A stretch of 64,000 nt of DNA from Aliikangiella sp. G2MR2-5 (GTDB lineage Bacteria; Pseudomonadota; Gammaproteobacteria; Enterobacterales; Kangiellaceae). How positions within the stretch are numbered: the first letter of the stretch is position 1; the number at the start of each line of letters is the position of its first letter. The notes beneath the pieces were generated by a model. The model was not told the DNA's origin, did no database searches, and saw only the letters and a list, made by a program, of their open reading frames with translations. A program made the translations under genes and the position numbers. Where the stretch lies: positions 186,001 through 250,000 of the forward strand of contig NZ_JADPQF010000004.1 of the NCBI RefSeq assembly GCF_015687155.1. The letters run 5' to 3'. Below, piece by piece: positions 8,601 through 18,325 of this stretch.

Positions 8601-9872
8601 GTGAGTAGTCCGGCAGAACCACAAAATTTTGATATCGCTGTAGTCGGTGGCGGTATGGCAGGTGCTATTGCAGCATTTGCGCTCGCCAGGCTTGGGTTGT
8701 CAATAGCGTTAGTAGAGCCGGTTGAACCCGGTTCCAATTTAAGTTCCAGTTTTGATCAAAGAGCGGTCGCCCTCTCTGCCGCGTCTGTAAAAATATTGGA
8801 AACACTGGGCTTATGGCAGGCTATCCAGCACCTTGCCTGCCCGATAGAAAAAATTCATGTTTCTGAACAGGGACAGTTTGGTTTTGCCCGTTTCGACTCA
8901 AAAAATTATAAGCAATCAGCTTTTGGTGAAGTCATCCCTCTTGATGATTCTGGCCCATTAATTTGGGAGTGCCTGAGCAATCAGGAAAATATAAAGCTAT
9001 TTTGCCCTTGGGAAGTTACGAATCTGAAACAGGCTCGGGAGCATAGTGAGCTGTTACTGGTAAGTGTTGCAGATAAGCGTCAAAAGTTGCATATCAAGGC
9101 GAGCCTGACGTTAGCTTGCGATGGAACCTTTTCCAGACTGGCTAAAGCTAGTGGAATTAAAGTTAACCGATATAGTTACGATCAATATGCGGTTATTGCC
9201 AACATTGTAACCGAATTGCCTCACGACAATCGTGCATTTGAACGTTTTACCCCAGGCGGGCCATTGGCTTTATTGCCATTGACAGGCAATCGTATGAGTC
9301 TGGTCTGGTGCCACAAACCGGACGATGTAGAAAACATGATGGATGTAGAAGATGATGTCTTTTTAGCACAACTGCAGCAGGCTTTTGGCTACCGCCTGGG
9401 GAAAATCAGAAGTATCGGAAAGCGTTTTTCTTATCCATTGGCGAGCCACTGGGCTGAAGCGCATTACCAAGGAAGGCTGTTGCTTCTGGGAAATGCCTCA
9501 CATACTTTGCACCCGATCGCGGGACAAGGATTTAATCTGGGATTAAGAGATATTGCGATGTTGACAGACTGCATTAGAGACGATCTGTTGAAGGATAACT
9601 GTATCGGAGGAAGCGCCAGTCTGAAGCGATTTGTTGACTCGCGACAAGCAGACTGGCAAAAAACCAGCCTGGCAACAGATATACTAGCGAGATTATTTAG
9701 TCGAGAATTTTTACCCCTGCAAATAGGACGCAATAAATTATTGTCAGGATTGAACAGGATACCCTGGTTAAAGAAACGCTTTGCCATAGCTGCTATGGGG
9801 TTGGACGGCAAAAGCTCACGATTGGCCAGGGGACTTTCCGGTGATTTATCGCAGAAGCTGGAGGCAAAATAA
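8601..9872 (+). CDS. ubiH: 2-octaprenyl-6-methoxyphenol hydroxylase
   Basis: A 423-aa FAD-dependent aromatic hydroxylase of ubiquinone biosynthesis. The Rossmann fingerprint VGGGMAGAIAAFALARLGL is at about 13-31, the second FAD motif LACDGTFSRLA is mid-protein, and the third is LLLGNASHTLHPIAGQGFNLGLRD. An HPIAGQGFNLG motif preceded by N-A rather than D-A is typical of UbiH and distinguishes it from UbiI downstream. The GTG start is supported by GAGGAAG just upstream. The stop overlaps the next start by one base (TAATG), indicating translational coupling. Confidence 0.92.
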   Translation: MSSPAEPQNFDIAVVGGGMAGAIAAFALARLGLSIALVEPVEPGSNLSSSFDQRAVALSAASVKILETLGLWQAIQHLACPIEKIHVSEQGQFGFARFDSKNYKQSAFGEVIPLDDSGPLIWECLSNQENIKLFCPWEVTNLKQAREHSELLLVSVADKRQKLHIKASLTLACDGTFSRLAKASGIKVNRYSYDQYAVIANIVTELPHDNRAFERFTPGGPLALLPLTGNRMSLVWCHKPDDVENMMDVEDDVFLAQLQQAFGYRLGKIRSIGKRFSYPLASHWAEAHYQGRLLLLGNASHTLHPIAGQGFNLGLRDIAMLTDCIRDDLLKDNCIGGSASLKRFVDSRQADWQKTSLATDILARLFSREFLPLQIGRNKLLSGLNRIPWLKKRFAIAAMGLDGKSSRLARGLSGDLSQKLEAK

Positions 9873-11104
9873 TGACAAGCGGATTGAAAGCGAATAGTCG
9901 AAAATTCGATATCATCATTGTTGGTGGTGGAATGGTTGGCCTTGCTATGGCTGCTTCTCTCTGCGAAACAGGATTGCAAATTGCGGTTATAGAAAAACAA
10001 TCTTTGAGTTTAGATCTGTTTGCTCCATTGCTGTTGCCTGAAGAGCCTGAGGCGAAGGATTTTGATATCAGAGTAAGTGCAATTAGTCCTGCCAATCAGG
10101 AATTACTTTCTGAATTTCATTGCTGGCAAAAAATTCCGCAAGCGCGGCAGGGGCTTTACGAGAAAATGACTGTTTGGGATGGTGATGGCAGCGGCGAAAT
10201 ACATTTTGATGCTGCTGATGTCGCTGCGCCCTACCTGGGTTGTATCGTTGAAAATCGTTGTATTCAAGGCGCAATACTGATGCGTCTGGCACATCAGCCG
10301 ACGGTTAAACTCTATGATCAAAATACTGTTTCAGCAATTGTCGAAGAGAGAGATAAGATAACCGCATTGCTTGAAGATGGAACCTCATTAGCAGCCAAAT
10401 TACTTATTGGTGCTGACGGTTCTTTATCCAAAGTTCGCGAAATGCTGGGAGTTAGCTTTTCATCTGTACCCTATAAACAAACGGCTTTTGTGGCCAATGT
10501 AAAAACAGAACTGGGTCATCAGCAAACAGCATGGCAACGATTTACTTCAACAGGCCCGATCGCTTTTTTACCCATGGCAAACCCCGAACTCTGTTCTATC
10601 GTATGGACGGCTGACGACAACTTTGCTGAAAAAATCGAGACCTGGGATAGAAGCTCTTTAGAAGATAAAATAACCAGACAGTTTGAGTCCAGGCTAGGGA
10701 GGGTTGAGTTAGTCAGTCAGTTTCAGGGATTTCCACTAGTTAAGCGTCACGCTGAGAGCTATCTTGGCAAACGAGTTGCTCTCATCGGCGATGCAGCGCA
10801 TACTATTCACCCTTTGGCTGGACAAGGTGTAAATCTGGGTTTTCAAGATGTTGCAAGTCTGAGTCGATTGATTAAAGAGTTGTTCGACAAGGGGCGAGAC
10901 TTTGGATGGTGTGATAATTTACGTCCATTTGAAAGAGAAAGAAAGCTGGAAAATCGAATAACTCAGGAGTCAATGTCTGCGCTAAAAACGTTGTTTGGGG
11001 AAAACAATACTGTTTTTACAATTTCGCGCAACTTGGGGCTAAACTGGGTAAACCATAGTCCATCGATAAAGTCTTTTTTTACGAAGAAAGCAATGGGCTG
11101 GTAA
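9872..11104 (+). CDS. ubiI: 2-octaprenylphenol hydroxylase (VisC family)
   Basis: A 410-aa flavoprotein paralogous to UbiH. It has VGGGMVGLAMAASLCETGL near the N-terminus, LIGADGSLSKVREMLG, and VALIGDAAHTIHPLAGQGVNLGFQDV. It catalyses the C5 ring hydroxylation in aerobic ubiquinone synthesis. The assignment to UbiI rests on the GDAAH motif and on its position after ubiH, as in E. coli. It overlaps ubiH by one base and is the last gene of the operon. Confidence 0.9.
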   Translation: MTSGLKANSRKFDIIIVGGGMVGLAMAASLCETGLQIAVIEKQSLSLDLFAPLLLPEEPEAKDFDIRVSAISPANQELLSEFHCWQKIPQARQGLYEKMTVWDGDGSGEIHFDAADVAAPYLGCIVENRCIQGAILMRLAHQPTVKLYDQNTVSAIVEERDKITALLEDGTSLAAKLLIGADGSLSKVREMLGVSFSSVPYKQTAFVANVKTELGHQQTAWQRFTSTGPIAFLPMANPELCSIVWTADDNFAEKIETWDRSSLEDKITRQFESRLGRVELVSQFQGFPLVKRHAESYLGKRVALIGDAAHTIHPLAGQGVNLGFQDVASLSRLIKELFDKGRDFGWCDNLRPFERERKLENRITQESMSALKTLFGENNTVFTISRNLGLNWVNHSPSIKSFFTKKAMGW

Positions 11105-11245
11105 CTTCAGAGGAGTTACCAAAAGACATTGAGCTTACTATTTTTTGTAAAAACGAGACAGTATTGTGACAGGCTTATGTCGTTCAATTAAGTGTTCAAG
11201 GGAAAAGTCGTACCAAAAAGGAAGGTGAAATAACGGGGTCAAATT

Positions 11246-13228
11246 TTGGAAATCAAGTCTAACCGACAGTATCGTACTTATGTTATCAGCTGGTTTTTGC
11301 TGGTGACCGGTTTGATTGTTTCTTTAGGCGGATATGGAATTTATCAACTCATCGAAGAGCACTTTTTTGTCCGTTTCAAAGAAGAAAAGTTAGTTTTAGT
11401 CAAGTCATTAGCGGCAATGATTGATGGTGATTCTCACCAGAAACTACTTTCCTCTAATTTGAAAGAGAGCAAGCAGGCTCAGTCAATCGATCGGCGCCTG
11501 GCTTCTGCTATTACTGCAAACGGAAATCAATACCGTCTTTTCACTTTGATTGACCCCGGGAATAGTGGGAGGCTTTATTATGGTATTGATACTTCTAAAG
11601 CTGAACGAGATTTCATTCAAATCTATAGCGATAGTTTTGAGTTTAAAGTAGCTCTAGATAACTCTGGAAAAGCAAAGCTTTATCATTCTGAGCATTTTGG
11701 CGACAAAGTTACTATCGAAAGAGAGAATCTTAATTATACATTTAAGCTGATAGATAAAGGAAAAGAAGTTATTGTTCAGGTGAATGATATCCCCGTATTA
11801 TTTATCAGAACTTCCAACTCCCTGAATGGTTTTTACAATAAGATAGAAATTCATAAGAAAAGTAAGGGCGTTCTGAAAAACAAGATAAAAATTGGCAGCG
11901 TGACTCATTATTTTAGCTATCGATTTGTCAGTAAAGGGGACTCAATTCATCAGCCGGGAGATAGTTTTTTTAGCGAAAATAGTTTGCAAAAAGCTTTGAC
12001 TTCCGCAATTCGAAATCAAGGTTCTAAAGGTGTACATCCATTTACTGAAGATACGTTAAGTAGTCAGTTTGCGTTTGCTCAAATACGAAACAGTAAAGGT
12101 ACTTCGATTGGTTTGATTGTACTCCAGATTCCACGAAGCGAACTTACAAAGTTGCGAGAATCTTTACTGAAACCGATCATATTAGGTATGAGTGTGCTGG
12201 CTATTTTCTTTATGTTGGCGGCTATCTTCTTTGCCAGAAAAGTAACTTCACCTTTAGAGCAGCTTACTATCGCTATTGCCCGCCTAATTCAAAATGACTT
12301 TAATTTTAAGCTATCGCCGAAAGCGTTTGGGAGTTTCGGCTACCTGGCTAATCAGTTCAACCTGATGTTAATGCGTGTTCATAAAAGTCGGGGAGAAATG
12401 ATCCGTCTTAATAAATCCTATAGTCGTTTCGTTCCACACCAGCTTTTGAAGCAACTGAGTGCTGGCGGCGTTTCTGATATCGCTCTGGGTGACTGTTGTG
12501 AAAGAGAAATGACAGTACTGTTTTGTGATATTCGGGGCTTTACAACCTTATCTGAAACAATGTCGCCTGAGGCTAATTTTCGATTTATAAACCGTTACTT
12601 GAGTCAGATTGCGCCTGTCATTAATAAAAATGGCGGGATCATTGATAAGTACCTCGGAGACGGTATTATGGCTTTGTTTCCTGGTGGTGCAGATACTGCC
12701 GTAACCGCTGCAATTCAGATGTTGGAAGCGCTCGATGAGTATAATAAGAAGTTGCGCCAAAAAAAGTTACCCATTATTGAGGTCGGTTTGGGGCTGCATA
12801 CAGGAAATACCATGCTGGGAACTGTTGGAACAGCTTCCAGAATGGATGCAACGGTCGTCTCTGATACAGTCAACGCGGCCGCAAGAGTTGAGTCAATGAC
12901 CAAAGCTTTTGCTACAAAAATTCTGATCACCGAAGAAACTAAGCGTAGCTTGAAGGACTTAAGTAAATATCGGATCCGTTATATAGCCTCTTGCTTCATT
13001 CAGGGTAAGTCGAAGCCGGTAACGCTTTATGAAGTTTTTGACAATGATAACTTTAGTTTGCAAAAGGAAAAGCTACATAATCAGACAACAATGATAAGGG
13101 CCTGGAAAGCATATAAGCAGGGAGATACTGCACTCGCTATTCAGATGTATCAGAAACTGATAGAAACCAGTCCTAACGATAAATCATTATTTGCTTTGAT
13201 TGAACGTTGTCAAAGTGGAAGACTTTGA
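11246..13228 (+). CDS. Membrane-bound class III adenylate/guanylate cyclase with HAMP domain
   Basis: A 660-aa protein. Membrane segment about 12-34; periplasmic sensor region 35-305; second membrane segment 309-330; HAMP-like helix 331-385; catalytic cyclase domain about 420-600; Glu/Gln-rich helical C-terminus. The metal-binding aspartates are Asp428 (LFCDIRGFTTLS) and Asp472 (DKYLGDGIMALF). Lys468 in DKYLGD is the position favouring adenine, so cAMP is the likelier product. It begins with TTG (an in-frame stop lies 15 bp upstream and the next Met lies after the membrane segment). The periplasmic domain is not one I can name. Confidence 0.88.
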   Translation: MEIKSNRQYRTYVISWFLLVTGLIVSLGGYGIYQLIEEHFFVRFKEEKLVLVKSLAAMIDGDSHQKLLSSNLKESKQAQSIDRRLASAITANGNQYRLFTLIDPGNSGRLYYGIDTSKAERDFIQIYSDSFEFKVALDNSGKAKLYHSEHFGDKVTIERENLNYTFKLIDKGKEVIVQVNDIPVLFIRTSNSLNGFYNKIEIHKKSKGVLKNKIKIGSVTHYFSYRFVSKGDSIHQPGDSFFSENSLQKALTSAIRNQGSKGVHPFTEDTLSSQFAFAQIRNSKGTSIGLIVLQIPRSELTKLRESLLKPIILGMSVLAIFFMLAAIFFARKVTSPLEQLTIAIARLIQNDFNFKLSPKAFGSFGYLANQFNLMLMRVHKSRGEMIRLNKSYSRFVPHQLLKQLSAGGVSDIALGDCCEREMTVLFCDIRGFTTLSETMSPEANFRFINRYLSQIAPVINKNGGIIDKYLGDGIMALFPGGADTAVTAAIQMLEALDEYNKKLRQKKLPIIEVGLGLHTGNTMLGTVGTASRMDATVVSDTVNAAARVESMTKAFATKILITEETKRSLKDLSKYRIRYIASCFIQGKSKPVTLYEVFDNDNFSLQKEKLHNQTTMIRAWKAYKQGDTALAIQMYQKLIETSPNDKSLFALIERCQSGRL

Positions 13229-13240
13229 CTGTTAACAGAA

Positions 13241-13429
13241 TCAAACTGCCCTGAAGGTGTCATTAGCATGTCTAATATAAAGACATAGCTCTCGTTCAGC
13301 TTCTTCTATCGAAATGTATGGTCCTTCTTCTACTCCTTCTCGCGTCTGAAACCACCAGCCATCTCCAGTATGATAGAAACGTTCACTCCGGAACCAGGAT
13401 TTAGAGTTTTCACCTGCGCGATTGACCAT
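13241..13429 (-). CDS. DUF6316 family small protein
   Basis: A 62-aa protein with the family's pattern: WFRSERFYHTGDGWWFQTREG, then GPYISIEEAERELCLYI. Such proteins are found widely in Pseudomonas and marine gammaproteobacteria, with no known function. It is soluble and aromatic-rich, probably a small beta fold followed by a helix. It converges with the cyclase gene, leaving only 12 bp between stops. Confidence 0.8.
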   Translation of the reverse strand: MVNRAGENSKSWFRSERFYHTGDGWWFQTREGVEEGPYISIEEAERELCLYIRHANDTFRAV

Positions 13430-13604
13430 TGGTATTCTCCGTTACAACATGAAGTCCTTTAAGTTTAGTTGCTAATATCTCCTCTTGTAATATTGATTTG
13501 GGATTAAAAATAGAGTGTTCAAACAAAGAGAGCATTTACTTTCCTGCCTGGCTTGTTTATTGCGTCAACTTTTGCAGCAGGTTATCTATAATTGGGAAAA
13601 GGTA

Positions 13605-15815
13605 TTAGAATTGCCAGTATATTGATAAGTCAATATTTCGTCCCGGTTGCGCTATCTTTGCATTGTAGAAGTTTTCGCTACCTATCCAGATTCCGTTTCC
13701 ATCAACTTCTCCAGGGTTAGTGTCACTGGCTCCTGCACTTCTTAAGCCTGGATGAAAGTAAGTCTTGTTAAACAGATTGGTAATGTTCAGCTGATAGTTG
13801 AATTGACTATTCTGAGGTTGATAATTAAGGTTAAGATCCAACACACTGAATGCATCAATCTTGTCCAGCGGATTGGTTTCCACCGTCGCTCGCTCTCCGT
13901 AGTATCTGCCTCTGAGACTCAACTGCCAATGCTCATTGAAAGTCAAATAACTTCCAAAGTGGAGTGTCGTGTCAGCCAAATCCCCTACTGGAAACCAGGC
14001 TAGTGCACCACTGTCATCAAATGTTTGCTCTTTTGCATCTATCCAGGCGTAACTGGCCCAAAAAGTAATATTATCTGACCAGTCAATATTCGGTCGGTAA
14101 CGAACTCTTAAATCTCCGCCTTTGCTTTTGGCTTCACCAGCATTGATCGCCCCGCTGTCAGTCGTGTTGAACAAGTTAGCGCTGTCCATTTGAAAGATAT
14201 TTGCGGATACCAATAGTGTCTCTAACTTGTAATTAATATTGAATTCCCAGGTTTTTGCATTTCTAGGCTCCAGGGTTGGATTACTTCCCGAACCTTTCCA
14301 ACCGCCATACAGCAGTCGAGGAGATGGTTCCTGGTAAGCTTCTCCATAAAATAGTTTAAACGTTGTATTTTTTAGTCGGCCTACATACCCTGCTCTAATT
14401 GTGGTTTCGCTTTCGTATTCAGAGTCGTGAACATTGCGCATGCCAAAGTGGAGTTTTTGAGCAAGAAGGCTTTGTTCGTCGGCAACTTCGTATTCAACCA
14501 GGCCGTACAGGCTGCTTTGACTGGTATCGATTCGGTTATTGGCAACTGTGTCTATCGTTGGTGGCGCCGGAAAAGAATAGTCTGCTGTAACATCAGCTGG
14601 AGGCAAAGAAGGGCCAAAATCTGTATTGTAGGCCTTCTGTAAATCTTTAGCTTCATGTTCAATACCTCCTAGAAAATGCCACTTTTCTGATGCTAGCCAG
14701 TCCACTTCCAGATTGAAAGATGTACTGTTATTTTTGGAAGACCAATAGGAGGCATCGAGTAACCGAATATTTGCCCCTGACTCAGGGTCCTGCACCAGAT
14801 AGCCTTCGATGAAAAAAGAATCCTTGTCGAAATTGCTTTCGCGTAGCCGAAGATCAGTCTTAACTTTTAAGTTATTACTGAGCTGTTCCTGCCAGCGCCA
14901 GACAAAGGAAAAATCCTGCTCTATCCACTGCCCTGCATCAGGAAGCGAGTGATCAAAAGTGTATTTTAACCCGTAGCCACTTGATAGTTCATAGAGCTGC
15001 AAGATAAATTGATTCTTACTGGTTGAGAGCCGAATGTCGAGCGCTCGATTGTTGTGAGGAGAGGATAGCTGGGTGTATTCGGGAGAAAACCCGCCCCATA
15101 TATCGGGGTTTTCCAATAAAGAGCGCTGGGTCCAACGATATTCGTCAGTATGGCTGAAGTCCAGATCTCCCCTGTCCGTTCTGGCTGTCAGTGACAGATC
15201 CCACTCTCTAAACCGCTTAAAAAAACTGGCATCTATTACTTTGGTATCCTGTTTGCCTATTTGTAAAAAACCCTGCGCATTAGCTTCGCTCCGTGCTCTT
15301 TCATTAGGAGTATAGGTGATGATATTGATTATACCGGCTACTGCATCGCTGCCATAAGCAACGGAAGCTGGGCCATAAACTATTTCGATGTGTCTAATAT
15401 TAGAAATTGGCATTGCAGCCATAACTTCTGATTCGTTAGTATAGAGGTGATTAAACCGAATACCATCGACAAGAATAAGATGAGAACTGCCAATCGTATG
15501 TCTGATTCCGCGCCAGAAAGTATTGAAGTAGTTGTCGCTATAAGCTCGAGAAATCTGAATGCCTGCTAGATCATCGAGCAAATGGCTAAGATCTTTATAG
15601 CCTCTGCGCTGTAAATCAGACTGGGTGATAATTTCCACAAGTGCCGGTGATTCGTCAAGACTTTGCTCTCGTTTGGATGCACTGACAACTTTCAAGTTAA
15701 GCAGTTCTTGCAAGGAAAGCTTGTTAACATCAATATCTCGCCCGTTGACAGCCGGTGCTGCCAAATATGCTGCTAGAAAAATAGCAGGTGAATAACGGTG
15801 TAAACATTGAAGCAT
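13605..15815 (-). CDS. TonB-dependent outer-membrane receptor
   Basis: A 736-aa receptor. Signal peptide about 1-25; a LQELLNLKVVSASKREQ segment (STN/TonB-box region typical of CirA/FepA-like receptors) at 33-50; plug domain with IITQSDLQRRGYKDLSHLLDDLAGIQI and VYGPASVAYGSDAVAGIINIIT; the rest is a barrel ending in an aromatic (SIYWQF). The substrate cannot be told from sequence. The nearest relatives by motif are vitamin B12, siderophore or colicin I-type receptors. Genes on both sides look unrelated, so context does not help. Confidence 0.88.
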   Translation of the reverse strand: MLQCLHRYSPAIFLAAYLAAPAVNGRDIDVNKLSLQELLNLKVVSASKREQSLDESPALVEIITQSDLQRRGYKDLSHLLDDLAGIQISRAYSDNYFNTFWRGIRHTIGSSHLILVDGIRFNHLYTNESEVMAAMPISNIRHIEIVYGPASVAYGSDAVAGIINIITYTPNERARSEANAQGFLQIGKQDTKVIDASFFKRFREWDLSLTARTDRGDLDFSHTDEYRWTQRSLLENPDIWGGFSPEYTQLSSPHNNRALDIRLSTSKNQFILQLYELSSGYGLKYTFDHSLPDAGQWIEQDFSFVWRWQEQLSNNLKVKTDLRLRESNFDKDSFFIEGYLVQDPESGANIRLLDASYWSSKNNSTSFNLEVDWLASEKWHFLGGIEHEAKDLQKAYNTDFGPSLPPADVTADYSFPAPPTIDTVANNRIDTSQSSLYGLVEYEVADEQSLLAQKLHFGMRNVHDSEYESETTIRAGYVGRLKNTTFKLFYGEAYQEPSPRLLYGGWKGSGSNPTLEPRNAKTWEFNINYKLETLLVSANIFQMDSANLFNTTDSGAINAGEAKSKGGDLRVRYRPNIDWSDNITFWASYAWIDAKEQTFDDSGALAWFPVGDLADTTLHFGSYLTFNEHWQLSLRGRYYGERATVETNPLDKIDAFSVLDLNLNYQPQNSQFNYQLNITNLFNKTYFHPGLRSAGASDTNPGEVDGNGIWIGSENFYNAKIAQPGRNIDLSIYWQF

Positions 15816-15910
15816 GCGAGCAGAATATTCTTAACTACTGACTATTTAGTATAGTACAGGTCAATCAGCCTGCTATTGCATTTATCTATATTTGAAATCT
15901 GTTTCCTGTG

Positions 15911-16771
15911 TTACAGTTTATTTAACGGCAGTCTTATAAAATGAGTCCCACTGGCGCTGGCTAGTGGCATCTTTCCTGCCCGGATATTAACTTGTAGTGC
16001 CGGGAGTATCAGTTTGGGAACTGGTAGCTGTTGATCTCTTTCGCGACGCATTTTGACAAAGCTGTCTTCGTCTACGCTTGAGTTGATATGAATATTGTCC
16101 CGCTTTTGCTCAGCTACACTTGATTCCCACTTCAAATCTCTTCCGCCTGGCATATAGTCATGACACATAAGTAAGCGTGTATCATCTGCGAGAGAAAGTG
16201 TTCTTTGTAATGACCGGTAAAGCTGCCTGGCATCTCCGCCGGGAAAGTCACAACGAGCGGTTCCAAAATCTGGCATAAAAATGGTATCGCCGACGAAAGC
16301 CGTGTTCCCGATTACATAGGTACAGCAAGTTGGTGTATGTCCTGGCGTATGCATTACTTCAATTTCAAGCTCTCCCAAAGTTAGTCGATCACCATCTTTT
16401 GCAAGATGGTCAAAATCATCTGCGCTAGCTTCAGCAGCTCCTTCCAGTTCAAACAGCTCATTGAAAGTCTTCTGTACTTCGGTAATATGCTCGCCTATGA
16501 CGATTGGCGCATCGAATTTAGACTTCAGCCACTGAGCCGCTGATAGGTGATCGGCATGCGCGTGGGTTTCAATTACCCAGCATAAATCCAGAGCAAGAGC
16601 TTGAATTCTCTGGTAAATCTTTTCGATGCTACAAGTTGAGGTCCTCATTGCTGCAGGATCGAAATCCATGACTGGATCGATAACGGCCGCTTTCTTGCTT
16701 TTCGGGCAATAGACAAGGTGAGTGAATGAAAAAGTTGGCTTGTCGAAAAAGGTTTCTACAACTGGGTGCAT
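15911..16771 (-). CDS. MBL-fold hydrolase, persulfide dioxygenase/glyoxalase II-like
   Basis: A 286-aa metallo-beta-lactamase-fold enzyme without signal peptide. Metal motif THAHADH with His70, His72, Asp74 and His75; further ligands in HTPGHTPTC, and GDTIFMPDFGTARCDFPGG. The last segment, and opening VETFFDKPTFSFTHLVYCPKS, match the ETHE1/Blh group that oxidises glutathione persulfide in sulfide detoxification. There is no fused rhodanese domain. The C-terminal extension PVPKLILPALQVNIRAGKMP is also found in Blh-type proteins. Confidence 0.85.
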   Translation of the reverse strand: MHPVVETFFDKPTFSFTHLVYCPKSKKAAVIDPVMDFDPAAMRTSTCSIEKIYQRIQALALDLCWVIETHAHADHLSAAQWLKSKFDAPIVIGEHITEVQKTFNELFELEGAAEASADDFDHLAKDGDRLTLGELEIEVMHTPGHTPTCCTYVIGNTAFVGDTIFMPDFGTARCDFPGGDARQLYRSLQRTLSLADDTRLLMCHDYMPGGRDLKWESSVAEQKRDNIHINSSVDEDSFVKMRRERDQQLPVPKLILPALQVNIRAGKMPLASASGTHFIRLPLNKL

Positions 16772-16839
16772 AAGAAATTCCGTTTTGAATATTTTGACTG
16801 GCAGTATAGGGGCGATGACAGTTTAATTAAAGCCTGTGT

Positions 16840-18231
16840 TCAAAATCGTTTAACTACACTCATCAGTTCTATAAAGCGAGGGTCGTCACGAAGTCCTGAT
16901 AATTCATCGAATGCCCAGGCGGTAGGGACCATCGAGTGACGATCTTTAACCGCCTGCTTTAGTTGTGCGAGAGCTCGCTCATTATAACCGAGCTCTGCTA
17001 AAGCAAGCGCTTTGTTGAAGGGGTCTTCGATTTCTTGTTCTAACCAGTCGAGATACCACCGGTTAAATTCCTCTATAATGCCTTTTTCCAGGGATTCTCT
17101 GACAGGTTGAATAGTTGACTCTTCTACGTTGGCCAAACGCATATATTCGGTGAGATAGTGTGTCGCTGTCTGGGCGAGATTGAGTTTAAGCGCTGAACGA
17201 CCCGCACAGAGTAAACTGAAGCGGTGTTTGGGCTCTATTTCCAGACTTTCAACACATTGCTTTAAGGCCAGGTCATATCTTTGTGCAACTTGATAAAACC
17301 AGCCTGCGTGATAGTGTTCTTGAAAGCGTCCGGGATCAACCTTCAGGGCTTGATGAATTGCAGCTTCGGCTGAGGATAGGTCTCCCTGAATTGCTGCTGT
17401 GACCGCCAGGTCGTGAAGTGCCGGTATGGACTGAGGATCCAGTTCGGCGGCTTTTTGAAAATGGATTCGTGCCTGTTCAACATTCCATTCCCAATAAAAA
17501 AGAATTTTTGCCTCAATCAAGTGACCATGACTACTTCCAGGGGAAAGCTCGAGAGCTCTATTGGCATGTAGTTTAACCTGAGCTCTGGCTTGTCGAGTAT
17601 AGGCCCTTTGCGATTTTAGCAGGCCAAGGCCTGCGTGTGCTTCCCCGACTTCAGGATGATCTTTTAGTACTTTTTCAAAAAGTAGCTGACTTCTTTCGTG
17701 GTTTTCGGGGCCTCCCTGCTCGTACAGGTAATAAGCTCGTTTTAATGATTGTTCCACTTCTGCTGGATATTCTGGTAAATCACTGGAACCAATCCATAAC
17801 TTGAATCCGATAATGAACAGGAATAGTCCCGCAACAACGGCGATTCGCTTGAAAGTTAAAAGTCGAGTTTGACTCTTTGTACCGGGAGTGACTAGTGAAG
17901 TTTCAGCAATAAAGCGGTAGCCCTTTTTGGGGACTGTTTCAAGATACACAGGATTCTTGGGATCATCTTTCAAAACCTGTCGAATTTGCTTGATACAAAA
18001 ATTGATATTCTGATCAAAGTCGACAACTTGTTCGCCCCAGACGGTCGTGGCAATCTCTTCCCTGGTAACCAGCTTTCCGGCTTTTTCGAGCAGAATTTCG
18101 AGTATTTGTGACGGCTTGGGTGATAGCTCCAGCTTACCGCCAAGCGATATCAATGAGTGAGTGGCAAGATCAAACTGAAACCCATCAAATTCAATTTTTC
18201 CTTTTTTTTCAGTCGCTTGAGTTCTTCTCAT
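16840..18231 (-). CDS. CadC/ToxR-like winged-helix regulator with membrane anchor and TPR domain
   Basis: A 463-aa protein starting at MRRTQATEKK, where GAGAAAG sits 7 bp upstream. An OmpR-type winged helix covers about 12-105 (SPKPSQILEILLEKAGKLVTREEI and ETVPKKGYRFIAE), then a linker, one membrane helix about 130-148 (IAVVAGLFLFIIGFKLWIG), and six or more tetratricopeptide-like repeats in the periplasm. The frame is open further upstream to a TTG at 18324, but that part looks non-coding. It is divergent from the ankyrin protein gene with about 95 bp between starts, so it may regulate that gene. Confidence 0.88.
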   Translation of the reverse strand: MRRTQATEKKGKIEFDGFQFDLATHSLISLGGKLELSPKPSQILEILLEKAGKLVTREEIATTVWGEQVVDFDQNINFCIKQIRQVLKDDPKNPVYLETVPKKGYRFIAETSLVTPGTKSQTRLLTFKRIAVVAGLFLFIIGFKLWIGSSDLPEYPAEVEQSLKRAYYLYEQGGPENHERSQLLFEKVLKDHPEVGEAHAGLGLLKSQRAYTRQARAQVKLHANRALELSPGSSHGHLIEAKILFYWEWNVEQARIHFQKAAELDPQSIPALHDLAVTAAIQGDLSSAEAAIHQALKVDPGRFQEHYHAGWFYQVAQRYDLALKQCVESLEIEPKHRFSLLCAGRSALKLNLAQTATHYLTEYMRLANVEESTIQPVRESLEKGIIEEFNRWYLDWLEQEIEDPFNKALALAELGYNERALAQLKQAVKDRHSMVPTAWAFDELSGLRDDPRFIELMSVVKRF

Positions 18232-18325
18232 AACTTTCTCATAAGGATTTAAGCTTGGCTCATTAGGCGTTTGGAATTTTGCTATTGATGATGTTAGCAC
18301 GTTAATATTGATTGCAGACAACAAA

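Noticed and set aside
15911-16771. True beta-lactamase
   Set aside because: The THAHADH and GTARCDFPGG motifs match persulfide dioxygenase/glyoxalase II-like enzymes, and there is no signal peptide.
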